DNA of 64,000 bases from Phalacrocorax aristotelis (Eukaryota > Chordata > Aves > Suliformes > Phalacrocoracidae), in contig NC_134311.1 of the NCBI RefSeq assembly GCF_949628215.1, forward strand, positions 60,558,205 to 60,622,204, read 5' to 3'. The notes under the pieces were generated by a model. It was not told the DNA's origin and did no database searches. It saw nothing but the letters and a program-made list of their open reading frames with translations. This document shows, in pieces, positions 53,001 to 62,287 of the stretch. The position numbers were made by a program, and so were the translations under genes. Numbering within the stretch: position 1 is the stretch's first letter; each line of letters begins with the position of its first letter.

Positions 53001-56000
53001 CTCCCAAGACTGCAACTATGAAGAGTGTTTAAATGTATAGTAGTGAGCAGCCAGCACTGTTGCATACAGTCTTCTGTAAGTATGTTGGGCCCAATTATCT
53101 CCTGTAACATTCTGTTCATTAAAAATCTGTTTCAGATATTTTTTGTGCTGCGTAAGAAAAACAACCAAGTTACATTCCTGCATGTCTTTCATCATTCCAT
53201 CATGCCATGGACCTGGTGGTTTGGAGTCAAATTTGCTGCAGGTAGTGGAGAGAGAGTTTAAGTTGTACATATCCTCTGGTAGTAAAAGTTAACTATGCTA
53301 GACAAAAATACTTAAAGAACAGAATTAAAATCTTGCAGACATCACTGCTTTTAAATTGGGATATCTCTAGTATTTTGTGGAACATCTGAGATCACCATGA
53401 TTATTTAAATGGGTGTGGAGTATTCATTTTTCCTATTTGATAGCATTTTGTGCAGTGTTTTTTTTCTTGGGGGGGTTGGGGGGGAGAGTGGGGGAACGGG
53501 GAGGAAGGTGCAGAGGAGAGAGCAAAGAGCATTATTACATGAAAGAGATGTGGCTGCAAAATCAGACATGCTAGGGGACACATATGAGGCAGATAACTCT
53601 GTTGAAACTACTCCAAAGCCATATGTCCCCCCGAAATATAAGAATGGAGTTGGAGGGGAGGACTGTGTTCTCAGGTTTTTTGCCTGTTTTAGGTAGCATA
53701 ATTGGTGTTTATTTACATCTAATACTTTGGCTTTCACAAAGCTACAGAAATATTTTCTGGACCGTACTTATTACAGAAACTTATTTGAATTGTACAGAAT
53801 TGAAAGTTTGTCCACTTCTAGCTTACCTTCACTTTTTCCTTTCCTGCTCTGTGTCTGTGTGCATAGATACATTAATATAGCTAATTATTCTATTAATCTA
53901 ATTAATCTATTTAATAATATAACTAATAATGTTGTATTATTAGTGTGCACCACTAACATGTAGCTTGCCATGAGAATAACATAATAAGCACAGAGTGGAG
54001 AAATGCACATTCATCTAATAGTTCGTCTCTAGGAGGGTGTGGGGTTTCTTTCAGGAGTTTCTACCAAGAAATAGATTTATTTTGTACGTATTTCTTCTCA
54101 TGTTCTCTCTGGCATGTTTTTTTTTCTCCCAGAAAATTGGTGACAAATTGATGAAAAGAACCATTGCTTATTAAATCTGATTTGTTGCTGTCTGTTTTAT
54201 GAATACAAAAATAAGACCTGGAAGCAGTCCAGATTTGTAGAGAGGATCTTTTGAACGTGTCCAGTGTGCAAATTATCCTACTGTATAAAAGGATATACTT
54301 CTGCTTTATTTGATGAATTTCTGTTTTAGGAAGGTGGTGTCTTGATCATTTCTTTCTCAAATGTTGATGAGTAACTGGTATTTTAAGTTAATGGTGAAAT
54401 TCTGAATAGTTTTCTCAGCATACAGTTCAGTGTGTTCATAGAATTGCCACATAAAAAAGCCCCAAACCCAGCAAGTAACAGCCCCTCCTTTTCAACCTTG
54501 AAAAGTTTCCATTTATATGTGATTAACTTTCTACCTTTTATCTGCACATCGGATCAGTATACCAGCTACAGGCTTCTGATTTTGCGTCAGATTCACATTT
54601 CCCATGCGATAATTTGACAGATACTTTCAGCAAAGTGTGCAAGAACTGTTTTGTCTTCTGCTAGTAATAGTCCCTCATAATCATGTAGAGCTGTGTTTAT
54701 TCCTACAACTCTATTGCTTATCTTTAAGCTAATCTTTCCAAATACTGTTCTGTTTGACAACTTAAATTTTTTTCTAAGAATTTCAGTCCCGCTGATGATT
54801 ATCTTGTATTCCGTTTCATCGCTGTTTGTCCTTCTCAATAGTTTGAATGGAGATGCTGATTGTTCTCTGATCTGATGTTTACAGGAAATGGTAAAATGGT
54901 GCTTATGTATGGTGTAGCTTTTTGGAGCGTATTTTTGTACTGTTGATTAGGTTGTTTTTTCTTTTCTTTTCTCTGCTTTAACTATTTATTTTTTTCTTTT
55001 GAATGTTCATTGTGCAAGCCAAAGAAAGTATGTACATTTGAACTGTAAGAACACTCAAATTATTTTTAAAAATACGTAGAGCTAAATTTCAAAGAAAGTT
55101 TGCAATCACAGCTGGAGGAGTTCTATCAAGCTGGAATATTAGTGTGAGCTACTAAAATCACAATTTTTATTTTTAACTTTAATGATTCTTAATGGAAAAC
55201 TGGTGCTTTTTTCTCACTAAATGCCTGCTTTTATGTCATCTTGTTTTCTTCCTGATGCTCGCTATTTTTATGTTCATATTTCTCTTAAAAATACTTTTCT
55301 GTCTGCCACTTCTTGAATCATTTTTACCTATAATTTCTTCTGTTCATTAAAATAAAATCACTTTGTGCAGGATCATCTAACTCCATAGTTGATCCAATGG
55401 AAAAGGAAGTATTTCCTTACTTTGTGAAATGTTCCTATCTTACCAGTTTCAGTCATGACTTTGCCCCAAATGGGGCTACTTGGCCTTAAATTTCCTCTTC
55501 GCTAAGTATGGTTTTGAGATGGACAATGGATTTGTGCGACCCTCACTTAGGTCATGATTACAAAATCTTGCTGTCTGAAACTGTGATTCTTTTCCTGGGA
55601 ATCTGGAAGTCTGCTGGGGAGGGAATTATTGCTCATCCTCCAGAGCTTTGCAAAGTTCATCATGATGCCTAGAGAAGAGGTATAAAACAGGAGGAACACT
55701 GTTTCTACTAAATTCTCTGTATCTCCATAACACATATGCTTTGATTAAAAAAAAAAAATAAAAAATTACCACCCCACCCCCCCACCCCCCCCCGAACGAA
55801 AAATTACACTAAAACCTTTTACAGATAATTAGAACAGCTAGGTTTTATTACTGGTTTGGAAATGCTTAGATAAGCTTTTTCTGAGAAAGGAAGCTGATGC
55901 GATATCTCGGAATTGGTGTTGACCCAATTCAGGTTAAATACCTTGACAGTTTTAATGAAAGTCTGTAGGGTGTTGTGGTATGTGTTTTTTTTCAAACCAA

Positions 56001-57688
56001 ACTACTAGGATGTGAGGAAGCTTTCAAAATATGTGACGCAATAATACTACTGTGTTTTGTTTTTCTACAGGTGGTTTAGGAACATTTCATGCTTTGCTGA
56101 ACTGTATTGTCCATGTTGTCATGTACACTTATTATGGAATCTGTTCTTTGGGACCAGCCTATTATAAATATTTGTGGTGGAAAAAATACATGACAACTAT
56201 ACAACTTGTGAGTAACTTTGTTTGATGTACATACCTCTCAGAAAGCTCATTGTGCCTAACACAGACTTAATAAAATACATTTGTACTTTTTGTATGTTCA
56301 TGTGTGTAGCTTACAGTTCATATAAGGTTTACTGATGTTTTGAGTAAAGCAAAAGTTGTGACCTCCCCTCAGTTATATACTTAAATCTGCTGACTTCAGC
56401 ATTCACTGTAATCACAGATTTAGACACATGACCTTTTCAGTTATGCAGTACCTTGAAATTATATTTACGAAACTCATTGCCTGTATAAAAGTTATTAGAT
56501 TGTGATTTTACACCAAGAGAATATAATTAATGTACAGAATACGCATGTGACTACTAGTGATGATAGGGAAAAAGTATTTCTTCAGCATTTCATGTCTGTT
56601 CTTTCATAGAAAATGTTTGCATTTAAAGAATTCATATCTCTCTCACTCAGAGCATTAAAAAACCACTGTTGCGGTAATTACAATTAAGTGTTTTATCAGC
56701 ATTAGATCACTTTAGAAAGGTTACTGCTCTGGGTGACTTTTCATGCCTGGCTTTTTTTAAAAGCTGAAATTTCAAAATTCAGCTTCTGATTAAACAACTA
56801 GTTTAGCCTCAGCAAGGATGCTGATGGAGGAGGGAAAGGAGCTGGGAGAAGCAGCCATGCCTGGCTGCTTGCACCAGGTCTGATGTTAATAGAATAGTTC
56901 ATGTAACCGTGTGTAACTGAACAGTCTAGCTTGAATATTTATAACTTGAAGTCTTTTTGTCTTGGTGGCACTACCAGTGGATTATTAACTTGGAGTTCAT
57001 TTGGAATTTTTTTAATCATCCATTAAATTGTTTTTTGGGACCTGCGGACCTCTGTGTCATATGCTAGCGTGCAAGGAAGGTGGGAATTCATGCTCACCAA
57101 TCCTATAATGGTCACCTTTTTGTTTTTCTGCCTAATTTTTCTGCATGAGCCTCCCATTTGTCAGAGGTCAAACACTTTTTGTTCTTCTCTGAAGTGGATG
57201 AGGCAAATTCCCATTCTCCTAGTATGGGTTTCTCAGTGCTGCCTGTAATTCAATTTGTTCCAGGACTTTTCTTTCTTTACTCTGTGAAAATACTTTTCGG
57301 TGGAGTAACATTTTGGGAGAGGGGCTCTAAAGGTGCAACTGTAATTTTAAAAAGCACCCCCTGCCCTGGCCTCGCAACACCTTCTATTTTTCTGTATGCA
57401 AGTTATGCTGAACTTTTTAAATCTTCTGTAATAAGTTTGTCATGTATTTAAAAAGTATTTATTTTCTTCACCTTTTTCCTCCAGGTCCAGTTTATTATGA
57501 TTACAGTCCATATAGGACAAATCTATTTCATGGAAGATTGTCCATACCAGTATCCAATTTTCATGTTTATTATTTGGCTATATGGCTCTATGTTTTTAGT
57601 CTTGTTTCTCCACTTCTGGTACCACGCTTACACGAAGGGACAAAGACTACCGAAGATGGCAAGAAATGGAATCAGCAAAGATCAGTGA
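46986..57688 (+). CDS. ELOVL7: ELOVL7, very-long-chain fatty acid elongase 7
   Basis: Complete coding sequence in seven exons: 46,986-47,049, 48,764-48,954, 50,807-50,887, 51,302-51,358, 53,136-53,241, 56,071-56,207 and 57,485-57,688. These total 840 nt, 279 aa plus stop (human 281 aa). The enzyme is an ER multi-pass membrane condensing enzyme: malonyl-CoA plus a long-chain acyl-CoA gives a 3-ketoacyl-CoA with two more carbons. Family motifs are intact: KFIELLDT (124-131), HVFHH (147-151), HVVMYTYY (181-188) and TTIQLVQ (208-214). H150 and H181, the histidines implicated in ELOVL7 catalysis, are both present. The start ATG has a good context (AAAATGG) and an in-frame TAA at 46,965. Unlike human, it has an N-L-T sequon at Asn5, and the C-terminus ISKDQ lacks a dilysine signal. 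All introns are GT-AG. Confidence 0.97.
47050..48763 (+). other. ELOVL7: ELOVL7 intron 2
   Basis: Intron with phase 1 borders, GTGAGT to a long T/C tract followed by GTGCCAG. No internal gene or clear repeat was seen. Confidence 0.8.
48764..48954 (+). CDS. ELOVL7: ELOVL7 exon 3
   Basis: 191 nt. It completes Asp22 and encodes the first transmembrane segment ([20 protein letters not shown]) and the second, ending MTYE at donor GAG|GTAAGT. It is followed in phase 0 by the next exon. Confidence 0.96.
49436..49799. repeat. paired A/C-rich and G/T-rich low-complexity tracts
   Basis: AAACAAACAAACAAAAACC-type sequence at 49,436-49,487 and GGGTTTTTTGGTTTGGG-type sequence at 49,750-49,799 are roughly complementary and could pair imperfectly. 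The sequence between is ordinary. Confidence 0.6.
50367..50422 (+). repeat. 26-bp near-tandem duplication with polypyrimidine-AG core
   Basis: 50,367-50,392 and 50,397-50,422 match at 21 of 26 positions. Each holds TTTCTTTC(C)AGTATTAAG-like sequence that resembles a splice acceptor. Confidence 0.75.
50807..50887 (+). CDS. ELOVL7: ELOVL7 exon 4
   Basis: 27 codons in phase 0 at both ends, acceptor GCTCCAG and donor AGA|GTAAGT. It encodes [20 protein letters not shown] and the following RSPTALR. It is almost identical to the human exon after SGW. Confidence 0.97.
50888..51301 (+). other. ELOVL7: ELOVL7 intron 4
   Basis: Short AT-rich intron of about 414 bp with standard borders. Nothing else was seen in it. 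Confidence 0.85.
51302..51358 (+). CDS. ELOVL7: ELOVL7 exon 5
   Basis: 19 codons in phase 0, encoding [19 protein letters not shown]. It contains the elongase KxxExxDT motif (Lys124, Glu127, Asp130, Thr131). The acceptor is CTTGCAG and the donor ACT|GTAAGT. Confidence 0.97.
51359..53135 (+). other. ELOVL7: ELOVL7 intron 5
   Basis: About 1.8 kb of AT-rich intron with no recognisable gene or repeat. It ends in CTGTTTCAG. Confidence 0.8.
53136..53241 (+). CDS. ELOVL7: ELOVL7 exon 6 (histidine box)
   Basis: 35 codons plus one base, encoding [20 protein letters not shown] and onward to KFAA. It carries the HxxHH box (His147, His150, His151) and PWTWWFG. The donor is G|GTAGTG, weaker than the others but matching the known exon border and reading frame. 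Confidence 0.97.
53469..53501 (+). other. G-quadruplex-type motif in ELOVL7 intron 6
   Basis: Four G tracts of 7, 7, 5 and 4 (53,469-53,475, 53,478-53,484, 53,490-53,494 and 53,498-53,501) are separated by loops of 2, 5 and 3 nt on the transcribed-RNA-like strand, about 230 nt after the exon 6 donor. It fits the classical G-quadruplex pattern. Folding is inferred. Confidence 0.8.
55748..55795. repeat. A-rich then C-rich low-complexity stretch
   Basis: A run of A with a single T, followed by ACCACC and C homopolymers broken by single A bases. Simple sequence in ELOVL7 intron 6. Confidence 0.8.
56071..56207 (+). CDS. ELOVL7: ELOVL7 exon 7
   Basis: Completes Gly167 and encodes 45 further residues, including [10 protein letters not shown], His181 in HVVMYTYY and [13 protein letters not shown]. 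The acceptor is TTTCTACAG and the donor CTT|GTGAGT. Confidence 0.97.
56208..57484 (+). other. ELOVL7: ELOVL7 intron 7
   Basis: About 1.3 kb without a recognisable gene. It ends in a strong polypyrimidine tract and TTTTTCCTCCAG. Confidence 0.8.
57485..57688 (+). CDS. ELOVL7: ELOVL7 terminal coding exon 8
   Basis: 67 codons plus TGA. It completes TxxQxxQ (Gln214) and encodes the last transmembrane segments ([27 protein letters not shown]) and the cytosolic tail [19 protein letters not shown]. Confidence 0.97.
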   Translation, partial: VQFIMITVHIGQIYFMEDCPYQYPIFMFIIWLYGSMFLVLFLHFWYHAYTKGQRLPKMARNGISKDQ

Positions 57689-59320
57689 AACAAACTCTTG
57701 TCTATAAAAACCAGAAAGTGAATATGTCAATGTGGAAACTTGCACTACTTGACAATCAAGATATTTAGGTGCACACACTACATGGTGTATATTTTGTATG
57801 TTTTTTCCATGACAGAATTTGTATTTTTACTTTAAGTTATTTGGGATTCAGAATTCAGGGGGTGGGAGGAGCAGTGTGGATCTGTAATTAACAACAACAA
57901 AAAATTTTTTTCAAAAACTTATTTGTTTATCCTGTAAGAAATCACCTATTCATTCATTTCTATCTAGAAGATGTATGAAAATAAAGATATTCATCTGGAA
58001 AATCAGAATTTGTATGACAAGTACTGAGTACTTTGAACACAAAGGGGAAAAAATTACTTCACCTTAAATGTTGTAAGTTGTTGAGACTGTCAGCTGCATT
58101 TTCTTAAAAGAATTAATCTTTTAACAGAAGTACTGTTTATAGAATAAAGGTTATTATTAATATAGTTGATACATAAACATTGTTACATGTGTTTACAAAC
58201 TATATTACTTTAAAGAAAGGAATGTATGTTAATCTGTCAAGGTATGGTGTTTTATTTGAAGATCACAGATTTTGGGGTATACTCTCTGTTACTAAGAACT
58301 TAATTCATTTCACGTTCTACTCACTTGAACATTATTCTAGGTGTTGGAAACCTACTAATTTGAGGATTGTCTGAACTGTCTTGTAGTGTAATGACAAAAA
58401 CATCATACTGATTTGTTCACCAAAGTAGCCTAATATACTTCTTACTCAGTGTATCTATGGATGTATTTTGATATTGGCAGCCTAGGCTGCTTAGGGGGGG
58501 AAAAAAAATCTTGTAATTCAATAGCCAAAATTTTAGTCCTCAAATGACTTAAAAAATTTTTTTGTGATTGAAGCCTAAGTATCACCTAGCATGATTGTAC
58601 TGTGCTTTATTTTATTTCCATTATCTATTGAAATACATGCCTAGAAAGATTTTTCTGCTGTTTTTTCATTATTATTATTATTGTTTTTAACAACTTTAAC
58701 CTCAAGTTTCTCCATTAATAGCACCAGTTACCTTGTCTGGAACTAGGCAAAATGATATGTGACATTTTCTGAGCTGCTGAGTGTTGGGCAGGCAGGGGTG
58801 ACAGGGCATGACTCCAGTCTGTGTAGAATTAACTAGTATGTTGTTTTCCATGGTTAGGCAGATTGTTAGGGTCACGCCTGTATAGACATCAAAACGTAGT
58901 TGTTTGTATGCAAGATACTTTGTACTGTATGAATTAAGGAATTGGTGCATGCAACAGACCTGTAAATGAGGATTTAAAGGAGTTTGAATGAATGGTACCT
59001 TTAAAAGTACTGGGTTTTACTGTGTTCACTACTAATGGAAAGGAAGCTTGCAGTATTTGTTTTTGTGCTTGATCGATCTGTGGGATTTTTCAAATAGCCA
59101 AAACTTCGAGGCAGGCTTTAATTGCCTCCCTGTTGTACAATTCCAAGAAAGTAAGTTTTGTTACCTGAATTCTTTTATGAGAATACTGACATTTAGGGTG
59201 CATTGTTAATGTTGAGAGAATTTCAACTTTATCTTGGACATGAGTTGCAAATGATTTCTTATGAGATTACATACAAGTTTTCTTTGTAAAACAAATAAAA
59301 ACATGTTTTATCTTTCCACT
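57689..59320 (+). other. ELOVL7: ELOVL7 3' UTR (probable)
   Basis: AT-rich non-coding sequence after the stop with AATAAA hexamers at 57,980-57,985, 58,143-58,148 and 59,294-59,299. Human ELOVL7 has a long 3' UTR, so use of the distal signal is plausible. The end is not shown by the sequence alone. Confidence 0.5.
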
Positions 59321-60708
59321 ATTTAATCCCTGTAGCTATTAACTGTCATGGCAGACTGAAATGAGATCCCAGAAAGGATTTGGATGGCTTGAGATGTTTG
59401 ATCCTGGAATTCTCAGTGCTGAGTTTTGGCTTCCTGACATGCAGAGGGGTGCTTTAGCACAGAATCTGAGGCAGCTGGGAAGCTGCTCAGGGGCCATACA
59501 TGTATTCGGTGGGAAAAGCAGTCACAGGTGCCGTCTCAAGTCCTGCCAGCCTCCAGCCTGTGTGCATGCCCTTGGCTTCCAAAGCAGGGAGTCATCTCCT
59601 AAGGACAGAGCCCTGTTGCTGTTTTTTTCAAACAGCTGGGAAGGGTGCCTCTGATTTATTTTTAAAGCTTGAATGGTACCTATTTTTATATAATAATTTA
59701 CTGAGTACTGATGAAGAAAGTGGGACAATTTGGTTCATCTAGGCCTTCTTGAGCCTGAGGGTTCAAGCATGTTTGGGAAATGTAGGCCTTTCGGGGAAAG
59801 GCTGTAATAGCTAGTCTGTAGTGAACACTGGATGATGCTGCCCTCTGCTTCCTCTGGAGAGAAGGAGGCATTACTCCCTAGTCTGGCAGATGACTCCAAT
59901 GCTGATAGGGGAAGTCCTAGTTCTCATTCCTGAATTTGCAATTATTCCACTCCCCTGCACCCTGCAAATATGCATGGAGGAATGCATCTTGCAGCTGGGA
60001 GTGAGGGGTCAGATACTCGTTTGCTGCTTTGGGGTCTAGATCTGCAACAGATTCTTCAAGCTCACTTGAGCTTAAGTAGGATACGTGATCAAAACTAAGC
60101 AGCTCTGCGGATGGACAGATGCTGAACAGGAAGGAACCAGGAGGAACTTCCAAGTCCAGCAGTTGTGCCATAGCCAGCTGCCTCCAGAGTCAGTTGCTTA
60201 TGGATTACTTAGCAGGAGCGGAAACTGGAGATGCTAATCATTCAGTGGGCTGTCAGCAAGTGCCTTTTCAGATTCCTACTGCATAATTTCTTGTGCACTG
60301 GTTTAGTTTTCTGTAAGTTATGGAGTATTCGGAGAAAGAATGCACTGTTTCAGTGAATTGTGTGGATGTATCCTAAGAGGCTGCACATAGCATAACTATG
60401 CTACTGACATCAGTACAAAATGTTACTAAACCCTGTCCTATGCACAATGTTGCAGCCTGTGAGAATCAGTGTCTTGATCTAGACAGTTACATTTTTCCTA
60501 CCTAAAATTTGTGCATCTTACATGCTGAAATGTATGATACGTTAGAGTTGTACTAGAAGGAGGAGCGCAACGGTCAGAAAAATTGTTGTAGTGACTTTAC
60601 TGATAACGAGGGGACTTGGGTTAAAATTTTGTAATCCTTTGATTTGGTGGAGGAGAAACACTAGTATTACTAGCTAATCTTCTCCTAAGAAATTGAGCCT
60701 GGAAAATT
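59321..60708. other. ELOVL7-DEPDC1B intergenic stretch
   Basis: Short intergenic segment without a recognisable gene or repeat. Small ORFs such as 59,361-59,654 have no family features. Confidence 0.7.
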
Positions 60709-60957
60709 GGTTTGGGTTTGTTTTGACGGTGGTTTTGGTTGGGGTTTTTTGGTTGTTGTTTTTTGTTGTTTTTTTTTTTGTTGGTTTTAGGATTTTTTGG
60801 GGGGGAGGGGTGTCTTTTGGGGGTGTGGGGTTTTTTTTCCGTTTTGGAGTTTTTGTTGGTTTTGGGGGATTTATTTTTTGTTTTGAGTTTTGGGGGTTTG
60901 TGGGGTTTGTTGTTGTTGTTCTGGTATTTTTTTTTTTCGGCGGGGTGGGGGGGTGTT
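60709..60957 (+). repeat. G/T-rich low-complexity tract upstream of DEPDC1B
   Basis: About 250 bp made almost only of G and T on the + strand (TTTGGGTTTGTTTTG, TTGTTGTT and GGGGTGTGGGG units). G tracts at 60,799-60,805, 60,807-60,810, 60,819-60,823 and 60,827-60,830 could form a G-quadruplex. The spurious ORFs on both strands here (Gly/Phe/Val-rich and Pro/Lys/Thr-rich) are products of the composition. Confidence 0.85.
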
Positions 60958-61009
60958 GATAAATGAATGAGAAGGCTCTATCAAGGTGGCAATTGAGCAG
61001 ACTCTGTTT

Positions 61010-61386
61010 CATTGCCACGGTTTGACCGCTCGCGAGGCGGAAGCCTGGCCCCCCTTCTCGCTCACGGGGGGCCGTACGAACCGCAACAACGCGTGGTTAG
61101 CCTGCGTTTCAAAAACGCAGTAGCGCCTCTCCCGGGCGCCACAAGGCCCCGCCGCCTCGCTCGCCCCGCCCTTCGCCCCCTCCCGCCGCGGCGCCCGGGG
61201 CCGGCCCGCGGGAGGGCGGGCGGGGCGGGGCGGAGGGTCTTCTCGCCAATCAAGGGCGGGGCGGGCCCGCCACGTGCCGTCGCCACCACCCAATAGGCGT
61301 AAGACGTTGCCTCCCGGGCCCGGATTCAAACGGGCGGCGGGCGCGGCTGCCGGTTTCCGTGGAGACGGGAAGACCCGGCAGCGTCC
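61010..61386 (+). promoter_or_regulatory. DEPDC1B: CpG-island promoter of DEPDC1B
   Basis: CpG- and GC-rich, TATA-less sequence directly upstream of the DEPDC1B start codon. Visible sites are GC boxes (61,216-61,233 and about 61,254-61,263), CCAAT boxes at 61,246-61,250 and 61,290-61,294, an E-box CACGTG at 61,271-61,276, and TTCAAA at 61,325-61,330, which is the reverse complement of the CHR element TTTGAA. CCAAT plus CHR is typical of G2/M genes controlled by DREAM/MMB and NF-Y, which fits the known mitotic expression of DEPDC1B. Binding is inferred. Confidence 0.75.
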
Positions 61387-61434
61387 ATGGAGCCGCGGCT
61401 GGTTGGGCCCGGGCCCTACCGAGCCACCCGGCTG
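61387..61434 (+). CDS. DEPDC1B: DEPDC1B coding exon 1
   Basis: 16 codons, ATG in a good context (GTCCATGG), ending CGG CTG|GTAAGT. The peptide [16 protein letters not shown] matches human [16 protein letters not shown] closely, which fixes the start. Confidence 0.95.
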
Positions 61435-62287
61435 GTAAGTGTGTCCCCGGGGCCCCTGTGGGGCCCTACCGCCGCCCGGTGCGGCTCCGCGCACGGAGGG
61501 CGGCATTCTGGGCTCTCCTGGACGCTGGCCTGGCCGCCTGGGTCTGCCCCGCCAGGCAGCGAGCCCTGCGCCTCTCCCGGGCAGCCGCTGGTCCGGAGCC
61601 GGCGGGGCGCTCCTCAGCCGTCCGGGTGTTGGCGCTCCCCAGGCTGAGCCCTGCGCGGGGCGGCTGGACCTGGGCGCCCCGCGGAACTGGGCTGGAGCGG
61701 CGGCAGAGGCCGGCAGAGCCGATCCTCGGGGCAGCCTTTCGTCACAGTGAAGAGCCAAGGGGCGGTTAAAGCTGTACCCGCAGAGCCGCAGGTAGTGGTA
61801 CGGGGCTCTAGATCTTTCAGCTTCCTAAATCTGGTGTTTGTTCTCAGATCTGAAGGGTTTAAACTGTACTTTTAGGTTTTAGTGTGGTTGTAAACGCAGA
61901 TGATCAAAGTAGTACGTAGTTCCGCGCTCAGATCTGGCTGCATTCTCATCTCCCTTGGCACAACTGAAACGCTTCTAGGGGAAGAGCTCCCGTAACGGTT
62001 TGCTTTGTTCCTCTTCCCTAGTGGAACGAGATCATAGAACTTTTTCGTGCCGGGATGCCTTTACGGAAGCACCGGTGTCGGTTCAAAAGCTACGAGCGTT
62101 GCTTCAAAGCCTCGGAGGCGGTGGACTGTTTACATGAACTGCTTGGCTCTAATCAAAACTTTGGCCCAGAAGTGACCCGCAATCAAACGGTTAAGTTGCT
62201 TAAAAAATTCCTGAAAAACCACGTTATCGAAGATATCAAAGGAAGATGGGGCAAAGAGGACTTTCAAGATGATGGCCATTTATATAG
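61387..62287 (+). CDS. DEPDC1B: DEPDC1B, first two coding exons (partial gene)
   Basis: Coding exons 61,387-61,434 and 62,022-62,287. Together they give 104 complete codons plus 2 nt, the N-terminal fifth of a protein of about 529 aa in human. DEPDC1B combines an N-terminal DEP domain with a RhoGAP-like domain. It acts in cell-cycle-linked de-adhesion and Rho/Rac signalling at the plasma membrane and cytosol. The visible part is [16 protein letters not shown], then the DEP domain (about residues 20-104) with [13 protein letters not shown] and [15 protein letters not shown]. Residue 52 is Cys in AVDCLHE, where human DEPDC1B and most DEP domains have Trp. The remaining exons lie to the right of the window. 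Confidence 0.95.
61435..62021 (+). other. DEPDC1B: DEPDC1B intron 1
   Basis: Short intron of about 587 bp. The 5' half is still part of the CpG island. The 3' half is AT-rich and ends CTTCCCTAG. The long ORFs over the GC-rich half on both strands are composition artefacts. Confidence 0.85.
62022..62287 (+). CDS. DEPDC1B: DEPDC1B coding exon 2 (DEP domain)
   Basis: 266 nt in phase 0 at the start and phase 2 at the end (AG|GTAAGC, next residue Arg by family comparison). It encodes [20 protein letters not shown] through DDGHLY, that is nearly the whole DEP domain. Confidence 0.96.

Larger units (their letters stand above)
53242..56070 (+). other. ELOVL7: ELOVL7 intron 6
   Basis: About 2.8 kb. 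It contains a four-tract G-run cluster at 53,469-53,501 and an A-run/C-run low-complexity stretch at about 55,748-55,795. No exon was seen. Confidence 0.75.

Noticed and set aside
60674-61018. 114-codon minus-strand Pro/Lys/Thr-rich ORF
   Set aside because: Direct translation of the G/T-rich low-complexity tract. The composition explains it fully.
61009-61758. 249-codon minus-strand ORF over the DEPDC1B CpG island
   Set aside because: Ala/Arg/Pro/Gly-rich with no domain. It overlaps the real first exon and promoter on the other strand, so stop-poor GC-rich sequence explains it.
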